Below are positions 1 to 8,625 of a stretch of DNA of 64,000 bases, piece after piece (within the stretch, counting starts at the first letter, position 1; every line of letters begins with the position of its first letter). A model generated the notes under the pieces. The model was not told the DNA's origin. It saw only the letters and a program-made list of their open reading frames with translations, and searched no databases. Made by a program: the position numbers and the translations under genes. Source of the DNA: CAZUQP01 sp964622455 (GTDB lineage Bacteria > Pseudomonadota > Gammaproteobacteria > DSM-16500); the NCBI GenBank assembly GCA_964622455.1, contig CAZUQP010000011.1:1-64000 (forward strand). The letters run 5' to 3'.

Positions 1-99
1 CCCTCTAAAAAGCAGAGGGCCGCGGGACGTCGGCAATTCTGGAATGTTTAGAATTCCTCGTGGGTAAATGAAAAACTGCTTTTAGACAAAAAGGGCTAG

Positions 100-327
100 A
101 TCAGCCCAGGCGCTTTTTTGATTCAAGGAAACAAAAAACTTTTGAGAGAATTTTTGCTTGCTTATGGCTATACACCTGAAAAAATCACTCCGTTTTTGAG
201 TCGCCAATTAACTACTTTAATGCTGTTGCATCGCTATAGTAATCTAAACGTACAGATTAGAATAAATCATTGGAAGGATATGGTAAGTAGTATTAATGAT
301 ATTGAGGAATTAGTTTGGGGTCTTTAA
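100..327 (+). pseudogene. C-terminal remnant of an aminoglycoside phosphotransferase-like protein
   Basis: An open frame of 75 codons runs from just after a TAG at 97 to a stop at 325-327. Its residues (LLREFLLAYGY near the start, then TLMLLHRYSNL) resemble the last helices of the APH/hygromycin kinase-like phosphotransferase family, which act on small-molecule hydroxyls. The catalytic HxD..N and DFG-like segments are absent and the three forward frames of bases 1-99 are closed by stops. The only start near it is TTG at 118. I read it as the tail of a gene lost by deletion. Family assignment is from memory of the family pattern and is moderate. Confidence 0.4.
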
Positions 328-395
328 ATGCGAATTAAGAGCGCAAATATAATGGAAGGTTGCTTACAGTGTAGGTCTTTACACATTAAGAGGGA

Positions 396-767
396 CTACT
401 TGCCTTGTTTAGGCGAGAGTTTAGCAGAAGTTTTGACTTCTTTTGCGGAAGGTTCACCTTCTTTGCTAGGCTGAAACATTTTATGAGGATTTTTTTCTGA
501 TTCAAAACGCTGCTTTAAATGCTCTGCGGCCAGTATAAAAAGAATTTTATCTTGGGCTAATTTCAGAGAAGGCAGAGCTTCTTCTTTTTTTTGGGAAGTA
601 AGATCATCCAAGAATTCGTTGCTAAATAATAGCCCTGCTTTTTTATCTTGGCTGGATAAAAATTCAATGGCTTTTTTTAATAATTCAACAGATTTCGTGA
701 CGGGCGCTGATTGCATATCATGAGCAAATATCTCATCGATCAATGCGGTCGGATTACGTGCATCCAT
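396..767 (-). CDS. hypothetical protein, 123 aa, charged
   Basis: I do not recognise a family. The product is a soluble, mostly helical protein rich in Lys, Glu and Ser, with a low-complexity charged tail (residues ~95-123) and no signal peptide or membrane segment. The ATG at 767 is preceded by AGGTG at good spacing, which supports the start. It is on the same strand as the neighbouring phosphofructokinase gene, whose stop lies 80 bp upstream, so the two could be cotranscribed. Function unknown. Confidence 0.6.
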   Translation of the reverse strand: MDARNPTALIDEIFAHDMQSAPVTKSVELLKKAIEFLSSQDKKAGLLFSNEFLDDLTSQKKEEALPSLKLAQDKILFILAAEHLKQRFESEKNPHKMFQPSKEGEPSAKEVKTSAKLSPKQGK

Positions 768-846
768 AAATCACCTATTGAGTTAGCATCCTTCCATTAT
801 ACCGCAAGAACAGAGCAAAAAGTGTATGAGGGCCTGTTAAAAAACA

Positions 847-2109
847 CTAAATTTCAAAGGCCTTTTCTAATTTTTTTGCAACCGCTACGTTCTTTAATCT
901 GACATATTGCGGCAATCCGTTATGGTAAGGCGGATAATCTTCTCCTTGAATGAGAGGTTGCAAATACTGTCTGCATTTTTCGGTAATTCCAAAACCGTCT
1001 GCTGTGATGTAATCGCGCGGCATGCTAACTTCCACATTGGCTACTTTTTCTAAAGGCGCTTCGCCAATACTGAAACGATAAGGTTCATTTGCTTCGCGCA
1101 CAATGATCGGCATAACAGCATTTTTTCCAGCCAATGCTAATTCAACTGCTTTTTTACCCAATGCATAGGCTTGCTCTACATCGGTTTTGGATGCAATATG
1201 TCGTGCTGCACGCTGAAGATAATCTGAAAGTGCCCAATGATATTTATATCCCCATTTATCTTTGATGAGTTTTGCAATGATGGGTGCCACTCCGCCTAAT
1301 TGTTTATGACCAAATGCATCGACCAATCCAGATTCTGAAATAAATGTACCCTCTTGATTGCGAATACCTTCAGAGACCACAATGGCACAATGCCCAAATT
1401 GATTGACACAGTGCCGCACCCGTTCTAAAAACGCTTGAGGCTCAAAGGGAATTTCGGGAAAGAGAATGATATGCGGTGCATCGCCTTCTCGTTCGGCCGC
1501 TAAACCGCCGCTGGCTGCAATCCAACCGGTATGGCGTCCCATGACTTCTAAAATGAATATTTTTGTAGACGTGAGCGCCATCGATTCGACATCAAGGCCT
1601 GCTTCTCGAATGGAGATTGCAACATATTTTGCAACTGAACCAAAGCCGGGCGAATTATCAGTAAAAGGAAGATCATTATCAACAGTTTTAGGAATGCCAA
1701 TGCAAGTGATAGGGTAACCCATCGTTTGCGCGAGTTGTGATACTTTATAAGCTGTATCTTGTGAATCCCCGCCGCCATTATAAAAAAAATATCGAATGTT
1801 GTGCGCAGAAAAAACTTGGAGCAATCTTTCATATTGGGCTTTGTGTTTTTCAAGCGGTCCCAATTTATGCCGGCATGATCCAAAGGCACCCGCAGGTGTA
1901 TGCTTTAATGCAGCAATGTCTTCGGCTGATTCTTGGTTGGTATCAATTAAATCTTCAGTGAGTACACCTATGATGCCATTGCGGGCTGCATAGACATGCC
2001 CAATTTTATCTTGATGTGCGCGGGCGGTTTCTATGACACCTGCAGCCGTTGCATTAATGACAGCAGTGACACCGCCTGATTGCGCATATAACGCATTATA
2101 CTGGGTCAT
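847..2109 (-). CDS. pfp: pyrophosphate-dependent 6-phosphofructokinase
   Basis: This enzyme phosphorylates fructose 6-phosphate with PPi instead of ATP and works reversibly in glycolysis and gluconeogenesis in the cytosol. The 420-residue protein carries GGGDS at 112-116, the catalytic PKTVDNDL at 140-147 (Asp144 as base) and MGRHTGW at 190-196. The Asp within GGGDS and the Lys of PKTVDND are typical of the PPi-using type and disfavour ATP. The length fits the short bacterial PFP class. It appears to be a single-gene unit, with an inverted repeat about 80 bp upstream that separates it from the stress protein gene. No ATP-type pfkA is seen in the window, which is consistent with PPi-driven glycolysis in this lineage. 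Confidence 0.93.
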   Translation of the reverse strand: MTQYNALYAQSGGVTAVINATAAGVIETARAHQDKIGHVYAARNGIIGVLTEDLIDTNQESAEDIAALKHTPAGAFGSCRHKLGPLEKHKAQYERLLQVFSAHNIRYFFYNGGGDSQDTAYKVSQLAQTMGYPITCIGIPKTVDNDLPFTDNSPGFGSVAKYVAISIREAGLDVESMALTSTKIFILEVMGRHTGWIAASGGLAAEREGDAPHIILFPEIPFEPQAFLERVRHCVNQFGHCAIVVSEGIRNQEGTFISESGLVDAFGHKQLGGVAPIIAKLIKDKWGYKYHWALSDYLQRAARHIASKTDVEQAYALGKKAVELALAGKNAVMPIIVREANEPYRFSIGEAPLEKVANVEVSMPRDYITADGFGITEKCRQYLQPLIQGEDYPPYHNGLPQYVRLKNVAVAKKLEKAFEI

Positions 2110-2188
2110 GAGGGCCTCAAGAGAAAAATAACTTGCTGAAATATATACTGGTTTTTGAAGTGTAAATCAATAGGGGTGAGTGCAGGCG

Positions 2189-2235
2189 CGCGTAAAAACG
2201 GACTTTCTATTGGGTAGAGAGTCGGTTTTTACGCG
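2189..2235. terminator. imperfect inverted repeat, probable terminator of the stress protein gene
   Basis: Arms CGCGTAAAAAC (2189-2199) and GTTTTTACGCG (2225-2235) are perfect complements. The stem continues inward for about nine more bases with two mismatches. The hairpin lies just past the stop of the minus-strand stress protein gene (2259) and upstream of pfp. The A/T blocks inside the arms would give a U-rich 3' side in both directions. A repeat element is the alternative. Confidence 0.45.
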
Positions 2236-2258
2236 TGTTCAATCAGAAGCAGCATTGT

Positions 2259-2693
2259 TTAGATAGTCACTAAACTGCTAATACTGCGGATAGGCGTTCC
2301 GGTCTGTCGGCTTTTCATAAAAAAGAATGATTTATGTAAATCTTGAATGCTGGTGCTGCTCGCCAAGATAAAATGAATATCTAATTTATGTGCCAAACGT
2401 AAAACTTCCGTTTTAATTCTGCCTGTAATCAACCATTGATCTTTTTTAAGAACATCCAATGTGTCGCCTATGGCAGTGAGCACTTTGGTGGCCTCTTCAT
2501 AATAATTTTCTGCTAATAAAACCATAGAGGGGATATTAAAATAACACGTCGGTAAATTGGGAATCACATGGACCAGTGTTAATTTGATATCGAGTCCTTG
2601 CGTTTTTGCGGATGCAGAAGCTTCTTTAATTAATAAAATCTCACCTTCTGAAGTGCCGTTTGTAACAAGTAGTACGTTTTTAAGTTCACCCAT
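2259..2693 (-). CDS. universal stress protein (UspA family)
   Basis: The 144-residue protein has the Usp fold pattern: an opening beta strand (KNVLLVTNGT), a strand ending LVHVIP near residue 43, and a late segment ITGRIKTEVLRLAHKLDIHFILASS matching the conserved nucleotide-binding half of the family, though the usual GxxGS signature is degenerate (ASSTSI). Usp proteins are cytosolic dimers that help survival under stress. Start ATG at 2693; it is preceded by a 239-bp gap that holds no other gene and presumably its promoter. The degraded ATP motif suggests a non-ATP-binding UspA-type member. Confidence 0.7.
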   Translation of the reverse strand: MGELKNVLLVTNGTSEGEILLIKEASASAKTQGLDIKLTLVHVIPNLPTCYFNIPSMVLLAENYYEEATKVLTAIGDTLDVLKKDQWLITGRIKTEVLRLAHKLDIHFILASSTSIQDLHKSFFFMKSRQTGTPIRSISSLVTI

Positions 2694-2932
2694 GATCGCT
2701 GCTCCCTTACTGGTATTAGGTTTCCCATCTGTTTATTGCCCTTTACTACTCACTTTTCAACGGGGGAACGATCATGCTCTCACGATTATTTGCTAATTAA
2801 AATTGGAGGAAACCAAGAGGGGATTCATTAGAGACCCGAGATAAAATTAGGGTTTTTACTATTTAATTTATTTATAAATAACCCAATATGTTTTTTATAG
2901 TTCAATTATTATGCATTTTATAGTTTTTAAGA

Positions 2933-3562
2933 TTAATCTTCATTTAACGGTTCTTGCGCACCATTCGTTAGAACGAGTTTTACTAATTCGGGAACGGACT
3001 TAACACTCATTTTTTTCATGACACTTGCGCGATGTGCTTCAACGGTCTTCAATGAAATTTTTAATTCGGCAGAAATCACTTTATTTTGTTTGCCTGCGAC
3101 AATGCCTTGCAATACTTGCGCTTCGCGCGGCGATAATAAAGCAAATTTTGCCTCAGCTTGCGCATTTTCTTGTTGTTTTTCACGGTGATTTTTATCAATG
3201 CGTAACGCTTTATTAATACTTTCCAGTAAAATTTGATCATTGAAAGGTTTTGTTAAAAAATCTGCAGCGCCTGCTTTCATCACACGTACAGCAAGTGGTA
3301 CATCTCCATGACCGCTAATAAAAATAATGGGCAACGCAGCACCTTGCTCATTTAATTTAAGCTGCAGTTCAGGCCCGCTCATGCCGGGCATGCGTACATC
3401 TAATAAGATGCATCCCGGCTGGTGAGGATCATATTCATCCAGAAAATCTTGCGCGCGGATGTAAGTTTTGACGCGCAGGCCGACTGATTCAATAATCCAT
3501 GAAAGTGACTCAACCATCGCTTGATCATCATCAACAACATATACAATGGGATCGTTAGACAT
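2933..3562 (-). CDS. FixJ/NarL-type response regulator
   Basis: The N-terminal receiver domain (residues 5-118) has the acidic pocket DDD at 11-13, phospho-acceptor Asp55 in LLDVRMPG, Ser83 and Lys105 in LTKPF. A LuxR-type helix-turn-helix follows at 143-203 (LSPREAQVLQGIVAGKQNKVI, then KTVEAHRASVMKKM). All catalytic residues are present, so it should be a phosphorylation-activated transcription factor. It starts 9 bp after the stop of the PAS histidine kinase, and the two form an operon. The pair resembles FixL/FixJ and TtrS/TtrR-type systems; its target genes cannot be read from this window. Confidence 0.9.
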   Translation of the reverse strand: MSNDPIVYVVDDDQAMVESLSWIIESVGLRVKTYIRAQDFLDEYDPHQPGCILLDVRMPGMSGPELQLKLNEQGAALPIIFISGHGDVPLAVRVMKAGAADFLTKPFNDQILLESINKALRIDKNHREKQQENAQAEAKFALLSPREAQVLQGIVAGKQNKVISAELKISLKTVEAHRASVMKKMSVKSVPELVKLVLTNGAQEPLNED

Positions 3563-3571
3563 ACTGTGCTC

Positions 3572-5143
3572 CTAAAAGACTGGTAATACAAAACGTATCC
3601 AACTATGGTGGCTGGTGTTTGGATTAATCGTAAATTGTCCGCCGTGTGCTTCAATAATCGAACGGCAAATCGCAAGTCCCATGCCGCATCCGTTGGCTTT
3701 AGTCGTAAAGAAAGGTTCAAATACTTTATGCACCATATCTTTAGTAAATCCAGGGCCTGTGTCACTGATTGTGACTTCAATGGAATTTGCATTCATTGTT
3801 TTAGTTTGAATTTGAATGCGTCTTTGGCGCGGATCTATAATGTGCATTGCTTCTATGCCGTTTTGAATCAGATTTAACATCACTTGTTGTAATTGAATGC
3901 GATCAGCGGAAATAATTTGTAATTCTTTATCGAGATTAAATTCAATTTTAGTTTTTGATCGATTCAAATCGTTACGGATTAAACTCACAGTTTCCCGAAT
4001 TAAACTATTCATTTTGCAGGGAGTCTTGACTAACTGGCCTTTACAAAAGAAATTTTTCAAACGATGGATGACTTCACCCGCGCGTTCTGCTTGTGCAACT
4101 GCTTTATTCATGATTTCTGCCAATTGAGTCGGATCATGATTATCTTTTTGTAAATAACGCACACAGCCTTGAGTATAATTCACGACGGCGGCTAGTGGCT
4201 GGCTAATTTCATGTGCCATGCCGGATGCCATTTCTTCCATGGTACTTAAACGAAAGACGTGCGCTAGTTGTTGTCCCCGTAAACGGGCTTTTTTATCAAG
4301 AATATGATCAGTGACATCGCGGGATGCTGATTGAATTTCACGGATGCTATTGCTTTCTTCATCACGAATTGCACGAATATTACTTTCAAACCAGCGATAA
4401 TCGCCTTCTTTACGGCGAATACGGTAGGTTAACATGTGATAAGGAGCGGTATCTTTGCGGCGATTAAATGCTCTTTTTAATTTGCCAATATCATCGTAAT
4501 GTACAAATTTACTCGCATTATTCCCTACTAAATCTTCCGGTAAGTAACCCAATAATGTTTTGCAGGAAGGTGAAACATAAAGATAAGTGCCATCAGGCGC
4601 GTGTCTTGAAATAATATCCGTTGCGTTTTCTGCTAATAAGTGAAAACGTAATTCACTTTCACGTAAATTTTTTTCTACTTGTTCACAGGCAGCAATACTT
4701 TTAATGAGTAAGGCGTTACTGGTGTAAAACAATTCAAGGCATTCATTTAATTCTTGCGCGATTTTTTGATTGGTTTTATGTAATTCTGTTTCTAATTGTT
4801 TATAGACAGAAATATTTTGATGAGTAATGAGCGCTAAGGGCTTATGAGGTTGTGCAGTATTAATTAAGGTAGCAGAAGTTTTACAGGTACCCGCAGTGCC
4901 GTTTTTTCGAATAAATTCAGTTTCAGCAATCCATTTTTTTTGTTGGGTCAATGTTTCTTGAATGATTTTAGGGAAAGGATAATTTTGATGATAAATAAGG
5001 TTGAGTGATCTCCCAATCACTTCTTTTTTAGGATAGCCAAAAAGAGCAGCGGCCCCTGGGTTCCAGTCGACAATGCGGCCCGCTTTATCGAGCAATACAG
5101 CGCTGTCAGTCAAGGCTTCAAATAACGCATGCATATCGTCCAT
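3572..5143 (-). CDS. PAS-domain sensor histidine kinase (FixL-like)
   Basis: A soluble 523-residue kinase with no membrane segment. PAS domain 1 covers ~5-115 and PAS domain 2 ~165-280 (FHLLAENATDIISR..., PAS_3 type). A coiled linker leads to HisKA with His311 in MAHEISQPLAAV, then HATPase with N-box Asn428, G1 DTGPGF at 461-466 and G2 GMGLAI at 487-492. It would autophosphorylate His311 and pass phosphate to the FixJ-type regulator encoded immediately downstream. The H-E-x-x-Q-P-L H-box is typical of the FixL class. The ligand is unknown; I cannot identify a haem-binding histidine with confidence. It is divergent from mpl and shares a ~100-bp intergenic region with it. Confidence 0.9.
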   Translation of the reverse strand: MDDMHALFEALTDSAVLLDKAGRIVDWNPGAAALFGYPKKEVIGRSLNLIYHQNYPFPKIIQETLTQQKKWIAETEFIRKNGTAGTCKTSATLINTAQPHKPLALITHQNISVYKQLETELHKTNQKIAQELNECLELFYTSNALLIKSIAACEQVEKNLRESELRFHLLAENATDIISRHAPDGTYLYVSPSCKTLLGYLPEDLVGNNASKFVHYDDIGKLKRAFNRRKDTAPYHMLTYRIRRKEGDYRWFESNIRAIRDEESNSIREIQSASRDVTDHILDKKARLRGQQLAHVFRLSTMEEMASGMAHEISQPLAAVVNYTQGCVRYLQKDNHDPTQLAEIMNKAVAQAERAGEVIHRLKNFFCKGQLVKTPCKMNSLIRETVSLIRNDLNRSKTKIEFNLDKELQIISADRIQLQQVMLNLIQNGIEAMHIIDPRQRRIQIQTKTMNANSIEVTISDTGPGFTKDMVHKVFEPFFTTKANGCGMGLAICRSIIEAHGGQFTINPNTSHHSWIRFVLPVF

Positions 5144-5247
5144 AAGCTTTACGTCCCTTGGATTTCATCCTGAAAACACTACCAATACACGCAAGTATTT
5201 TGTCATAATACCACACTCTTTATGTAGCGCGAAAATTGGGAAGCATT

Positions 5248-6624
5248 ATGCGAATTCATATTTTGGGTATTTGCGGAACATTTATGGCTGGGCTTGCTGT
5301 ATTGGCAAAGCAAGCAGGGCATGAGGTGTCAGGGTCTGATCAAAATGTTTATCCGCCGATGAGTACGCAATTGGCTTCACAGGGGATTACTTTACTAAGC
5401 GGCTATGATTCTTCTCATATCGATCAAGATATAGATTGTGTGATTGTCGGTAATGTCATTCGCCGTGGAAATAAAGCGATGGAATATGTGATGGAAGAGA
5501 ACATCCCGTATATCTCTGGCCCTGAATGGCTGGCACGGTATGTGTTGCCCCATCATTTTGTCTTAGCCGTCGCAGGAACGCATGGAAAAACAACGACAAG
5601 CAGCATGCTGACATGGTTATTGGAATGCGCTGGACTTACTCCTGGTTTTTTAATTGGAGGCGTGCCTGAAAATTTTGGTGTGTCTGCGAGAATTGGGGGT
5701 GGCCGTTTTTTTGTGATTGAAGCGGATGAATATGACAGTGCATTTTTTGATAAACGGTCTAAATTTATTCATTATCGGCCTACGACACTCATTTTAAATA
5801 ATCTTGAATTTGATCACGCGGATATTTTTCCTGATTTAGCAGCCATTAAACAACAGTTCCACCATTTGGTGAGAACGGTGCCTGGCAATGGCCAAATTGT
5901 TTATTGCGCACAAGATGCGAATTTAAGGGATGTTTTACAGCAAGGCTGTTGGACCCCAAAAGTGACATTTGGTCATAATGGCGATTGGCAGGCAAGCTTG
6001 ATTAAAGCAGATGGAAGTTCTTTTCAAGTATCGCATCAAGGAATCGTGATAGGGGACGTGCATTGGGATTTACTGGGCAAACATAATGTAGAAAATGCGC
6101 TTGCCGCATTGGCCGCAGCCACTTTTGCAGGTGTACCTTCAAAAGAAGGAGTAAGGGCGCTTAATTCTTTCAAAAATGTTAAACGTCGTTTAGAAATCAA
6201 GGGACGGGTAGATAACATTGTGTTATATGATGATTTTGCTCATCATCCTACGGCCATTGCGACGACTTTGGCAGGGTTACGCGCTAACGTGGGCAAGGCA
6301 CGCATTGTTGTGGTATTAGAATTTGGTTCTTATACCATGCGTTCAGGTGTACATAAACATACGATTAAAGATGCTTTGCAGGATGCTGATATTATTATCT
6401 GTAAAAAACCCGATACCGATTGGGGGCTTGAGGAAACATTGCATGGACTGAATAAACCTGTCCGATTATTTGATCAGGTAGAATTATTAGTGGAAGGGCT
6501 GGTTCCGATGCTGCAATCAGGCGATCATGTGGTGATCATGAGTAATTCTGGTTTTGGCGGTATCCATCAAACATTATTAACAGCCATTGAATTAAGGAAA
6601 ACGGATGCAGCCTCCACCACATAA
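5248..6624 (+). CDS. mpl: UDP-N-acetylmuramate:L-alanyl-gamma-D-glutamyl-meso-diaminopimelate ligase
   Basis: Mpl recycles the cell-wall tripeptide by ligating it to UDP-MurNAc with ATP in the cytosol. The protein opens with a Mur-type dinucleotide fold (MRIHILGICGTFM), has the ATP loop AGTHGKTTTSSML, and the C-terminal domain DDFAHHPTAI typical of Mpl. ATG at 5248 is preferred over an in-frame TTG at 5236 because GGGAA lies six bases ahead and the N-terminus then matches the family; this gives 458 residues, the usual length. It is the first gene of a plus-strand group with a small membrane peptide, apaG and a PEBP protein. Confidence 0.95.
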   Translation: MRIHILGICGTFMAGLAVLAKQAGHEVSGSDQNVYPPMSTQLASQGITLLSGYDSSHIDQDIDCVIVGNVIRRGNKAMEYVMEENIPYISGPEWLARYVLPHHFVLAVAGTHGKTTTSSMLTWLLECAGLTPGFLIGGVPENFGVSARIGGGRFFVIEADEYDSAFFDKRSKFIHYRPTTLILNNLEFDHADIFPDLAAIKQQFHHLVRTVPGNGQIVYCAQDANLRDVLQQGCWTPKVTFGHNGDWQASLIKADGSSFQVSHQGIVIGDVHWDLLGKHNVENALAALAAATFAGVPSKEGVRALNSFKNVKRRLEIKGRVDNIVLYDDFAHHPTAIATTLAGLRANVGKARIVVVLEFGSYTMRSGVHKHTIKDALQDADIIICKKPDTDWGLEETLHGLNKPVRLFDQVELLVEGLVPMLQSGDHVVIMSNSGFGGIHQTLLTAIELRKTDAASTT

Positions 6625-6712
6625 TGGACCTCAATTTACCAAGCGCGGCGCATTATTGGGTTTGGCTGCCTATATCGTGGTGGTCGTGATTATTGCCGCT
6701 ATTTTTTTGTGA
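6605..6712 (+). CDS. 35-residue single-pass membrane peptide
   Basis: A short frame starts inside the 3' end of mpl (ATG 6605, 20 bp before the mpl stop) and ends 13 bp before apaG. It has AAGGA ahead of the ATG. The product has a hydrophilic Pro/Asn-rich start (MQPPPHNGPQFTKRG) and one strongly hydrophobic helix (GLAAYIVVVVIIAAIFL) running to the C-terminus, with positive residues just before it (N-in expected). I know no family for it. Translational coupling to mpl and the clear amphipathic layout argue that it is real. Confidence 0.5.
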   Translation: MQPPPHNGPQFTKRGALLGLAAYIVVVVIIAAIFL

Positions 6713-6725
6713 GGAGTAAAATAAA

Positions 6726-7115
6726 ATGAAAATCTCTATTCAGGCGAATTCAACTTATTTACCAGACCAATCTATACAAGAATCTCATCGTTTTTTATGG
6801 ACATATGAAATTATGGTTACCAATGAAAGTGGTGATATTGTCCAATTGCTTAATCGCTATTGGCGCATCACTGATATGACAGGGCACGTTGAAGAAGTGC
6901 GCGGGCCCGGTGTTGTTGGGTTACAACCGTTGATTAAGCCGGAGAAAAAATTTGTTTATAACAGTTTTTGTCAATTATCTACGCCGCATGGCACAATGGA
7001 AGGTGAATACGAAATGCAAACGCTGGAAGAAAAACGTTTTATTGTGCAAATTCCTAAATTTGTTTTAGCAGCACCTCTTGATATTGCTGAGACGTTTCGT
7101 TCAAGATTGCATTAA
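6726..7115 (+). CDS. apaG: ApaG (DUF525) protein
   Basis: The 129-residue protein matches the ApaG beta-sandwich family: a segment YEIMVTNESGDIVQLLNRYW, the conserved VRGPGVVGLQP, and the YNSFCQLSTPHGTMEGEY motif. ApaG is linked genetically to cobalt/magnesium homeostasis and often sits beside apaH and ksgA; here it instead follows mpl. Start ATG 6726 has a strong GAGGAG site shared with the end of the preceding peptide gene. Its biochemical role remains uncertain in the family. Confidence 0.93.
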   Translation: MKISIQANSTYLPDQSIQESHRFLWTYEIMVTNESGDIVQLLNRYWRITDMTGHVEEVRGPGVVGLQPLIKPEKKFVYNSFCQLSTPHGTMEGEYEMQTLEEKRFIVQIPKFVLAAPLDIAETFRSRLH

Positions 7116-7132
7116 TTACAAGGAAAGCAGGC

Positions 7133-7648
7133 ATGCAGATTCACTCAAATAGCATAACAGACGGCCATCTTGGCGATTCATTTGGCCATCGAGGGACTCA
7201 GTTTTATAAAAACAAAATGCCTAGTCGCTCATTTCAATTAAGCTGGAAAAACGTACCCAAAGAAACGGTATCACTCGCTTTAGTATTTATTGACTACGAT
7301 GCGGTTCCGGTTTGTGGTTTTCCTTGGATCCATTGGACAGTTGCTAACATTGATCCTAATTTGGGAGAGTTGCCAGAAAATGCTAGCGTTGAAAAACAAT
7401 TGTTAGAAGGAGTCAACAGTTGGAATTCAGGCATTATTTCAGAGGATTGGAGACTTGATAAAGAAGGTGCAACAGGTTATGGCGGTTGTGCGCCACCAGA
7501 TCAGCCTCACCGCTACACCCTTGATGTGTATGCCTTAGATTCAATGCTTAATTTGAAACGAGGTTTTTATCTGAATGAATTATTGAAATCAATGGAAGGG
7601 CATGTGTTAGATAAAACAACTCTTCATGCTATTTATAAAACGCGGTAA
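7133..7648 (+). CDS. PEBP family protein (YbhB/YbcL-like)
   Basis: A 171-residue phosphatidylethanolamine-binding-type protein. The segment FIDYDAVPVCGFPWIHWTV matches the family's D-x-D-A-P..HW core that builds the anion pocket, and GYGGCAPPDQPHRYT matches the second conserved block (G..GPCPP..HRY). It has no signal peptide, so it should be cytosolic. It follows apaG by 17 bp with AGGAAAG before the ATG. Bacterial members have no settled function. The gene converges on the phospholipase D-like gene, with only 20 bp between the stops. Confidence 0.88.
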   Translation: MQIHSNSITDGHLGDSFGHRGTQFYKNKMPSRSFQLSWKNVPKETVSLALVFIDYDAVPVCGFPWIHWTVANIDPNLGELPENASVEKQLLEGVNSWNSGIISEDWRLDKEGATGYGGCAPPDQPHRYTLDVYALDSMLNLKRGFYLNELLKSMEGHVLDKTTLHAIYKTR

Positions 7649-7668
7649 ATTTGACAAGATGTCATCTA

Positions 7669-8622
7669 TCAATTAACAAAAACTTTCGATCTGGCTCCAT
7701 CATTCTTAGGGCAATCCCAATCAAAAGTTGTTGTTAATTGACGGATGACATCAGGATCTTCCGTAATGATCGATAATTCACGATTTTGATCTAACGAGGG
7801 TTCTGTCAAATTGGTTGAACCGAGCATCGCGCGCTTTTGATCAATGATGATTACTTTTGCATGAATAAGATACTGTGTGCTGTGATGAATAATAACGCCA
7901 GATTTTTTTAGATAAACCCATTTTTTAGGATGAATGTTTTCATTGGCGGATGTGAGTATTTCTATTTTAATCCCCGCCCGTGATTTTTTTGCAAGTTCGC
8001 CAATGATTTGATAATCACTGATATCAGGCGCATAAATTTTTATATTGGATTGGGCTTGTTGAATGAGCGCTGTTATTTTTTCTCTTGCTTGATCAGGGCT
8101 CCATACTAAATGAGTATTGCTCACTAAGATTTTTTTATGTGACAAATCTGCTGAAAATACCCGCATCATTTCAGCGATTGTCGCAGGATCGTTAATGGTT
8201 AAAGCAAAATTACGTTCTTGGTTAAAAGCACTTTTAGTTAGATTAAAAGTCATAATAATTGCAGATTGATGATCGATTAAAAAAGTTTTTTGATGAGTTA
8301 GCTTAAAATCTGGATTGGCGCTTTGTAAAAAAATGTGATGAGCCAGTAATTTTTTAATGGCAGCATTATTTTCTTTAGGATTTTTATAAGGGGCAGGCTC
8401 AATTAAAATGCGCACTTCTTTTCCGTGATTTTTTGCATCAATTAAGGAATCCATTAATTTTTTATCCGTTAATCCATATAGGGTAAGATCAATCGATGAC
8501 TTTGCTTTCTGAATGGCTGATAAAAGAGGCGCACGGCCATTGTCAGGTTCGATGATGAGTTGATCGGCGAAAGAAACACTTGCCAATAACCATAAAAAAC
8601 AAATAAGGATAATATTTTTCAT
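7669..8622 (-). CDS. secreted phospholipase D-like protein
   Basis: A signal peptide (residues 1-19, ending SFA) precedes two PLD repeats. The first HKD motif is HQKTFLID (His110, Lys112, Asp117) and the second HAKVIIID (His254, Lys256, Asp261), each followed by an Asn in a strand (TFNLT, STNLT). Both are intact, so the protein should form a working phosphodiesterase pocket. At 317 residues it is larger than Nuc/PLD endonucleases with one motif and resembles periplasmic or secreted cardiolipin synthase-like or PLD proteins. The ATG is 3 bp after the recR stop, so it is the last gene of the dnaX-ybaB-recR run. Substrate (lipid or nucleic acid) cannot be told. Confidence 0.85.
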   Translation of the reverse strand: MKNIILICFLWLLASVSFADQLIIEPDNGRAPLLSAIQKAKSSIDLTLYGLTDKKLMDSLIDAKNHGKEVRILIEPAPYKNPKENNAAIKKLLAHHIFLQSANPDFKLTHQKTFLIDHQSAIIMTFNLTKSAFNQERNFALTINDPATIAEMMRVFSADLSHKKILVSNTHLVWSPDQAREKITALIQQAQSNIKIYAPDISDYQIIGELAKKSRAGIKIEILTSANENIHPKKWVYLKKSGVIIHHSTQYLIHAKVIIIDQKRAMLGSTNLTEPSLDQNRELSIITEDPDVIRQLTTTFDWDCPKNDGARSKVFVN

Positions 8623-8625
8623 GAG

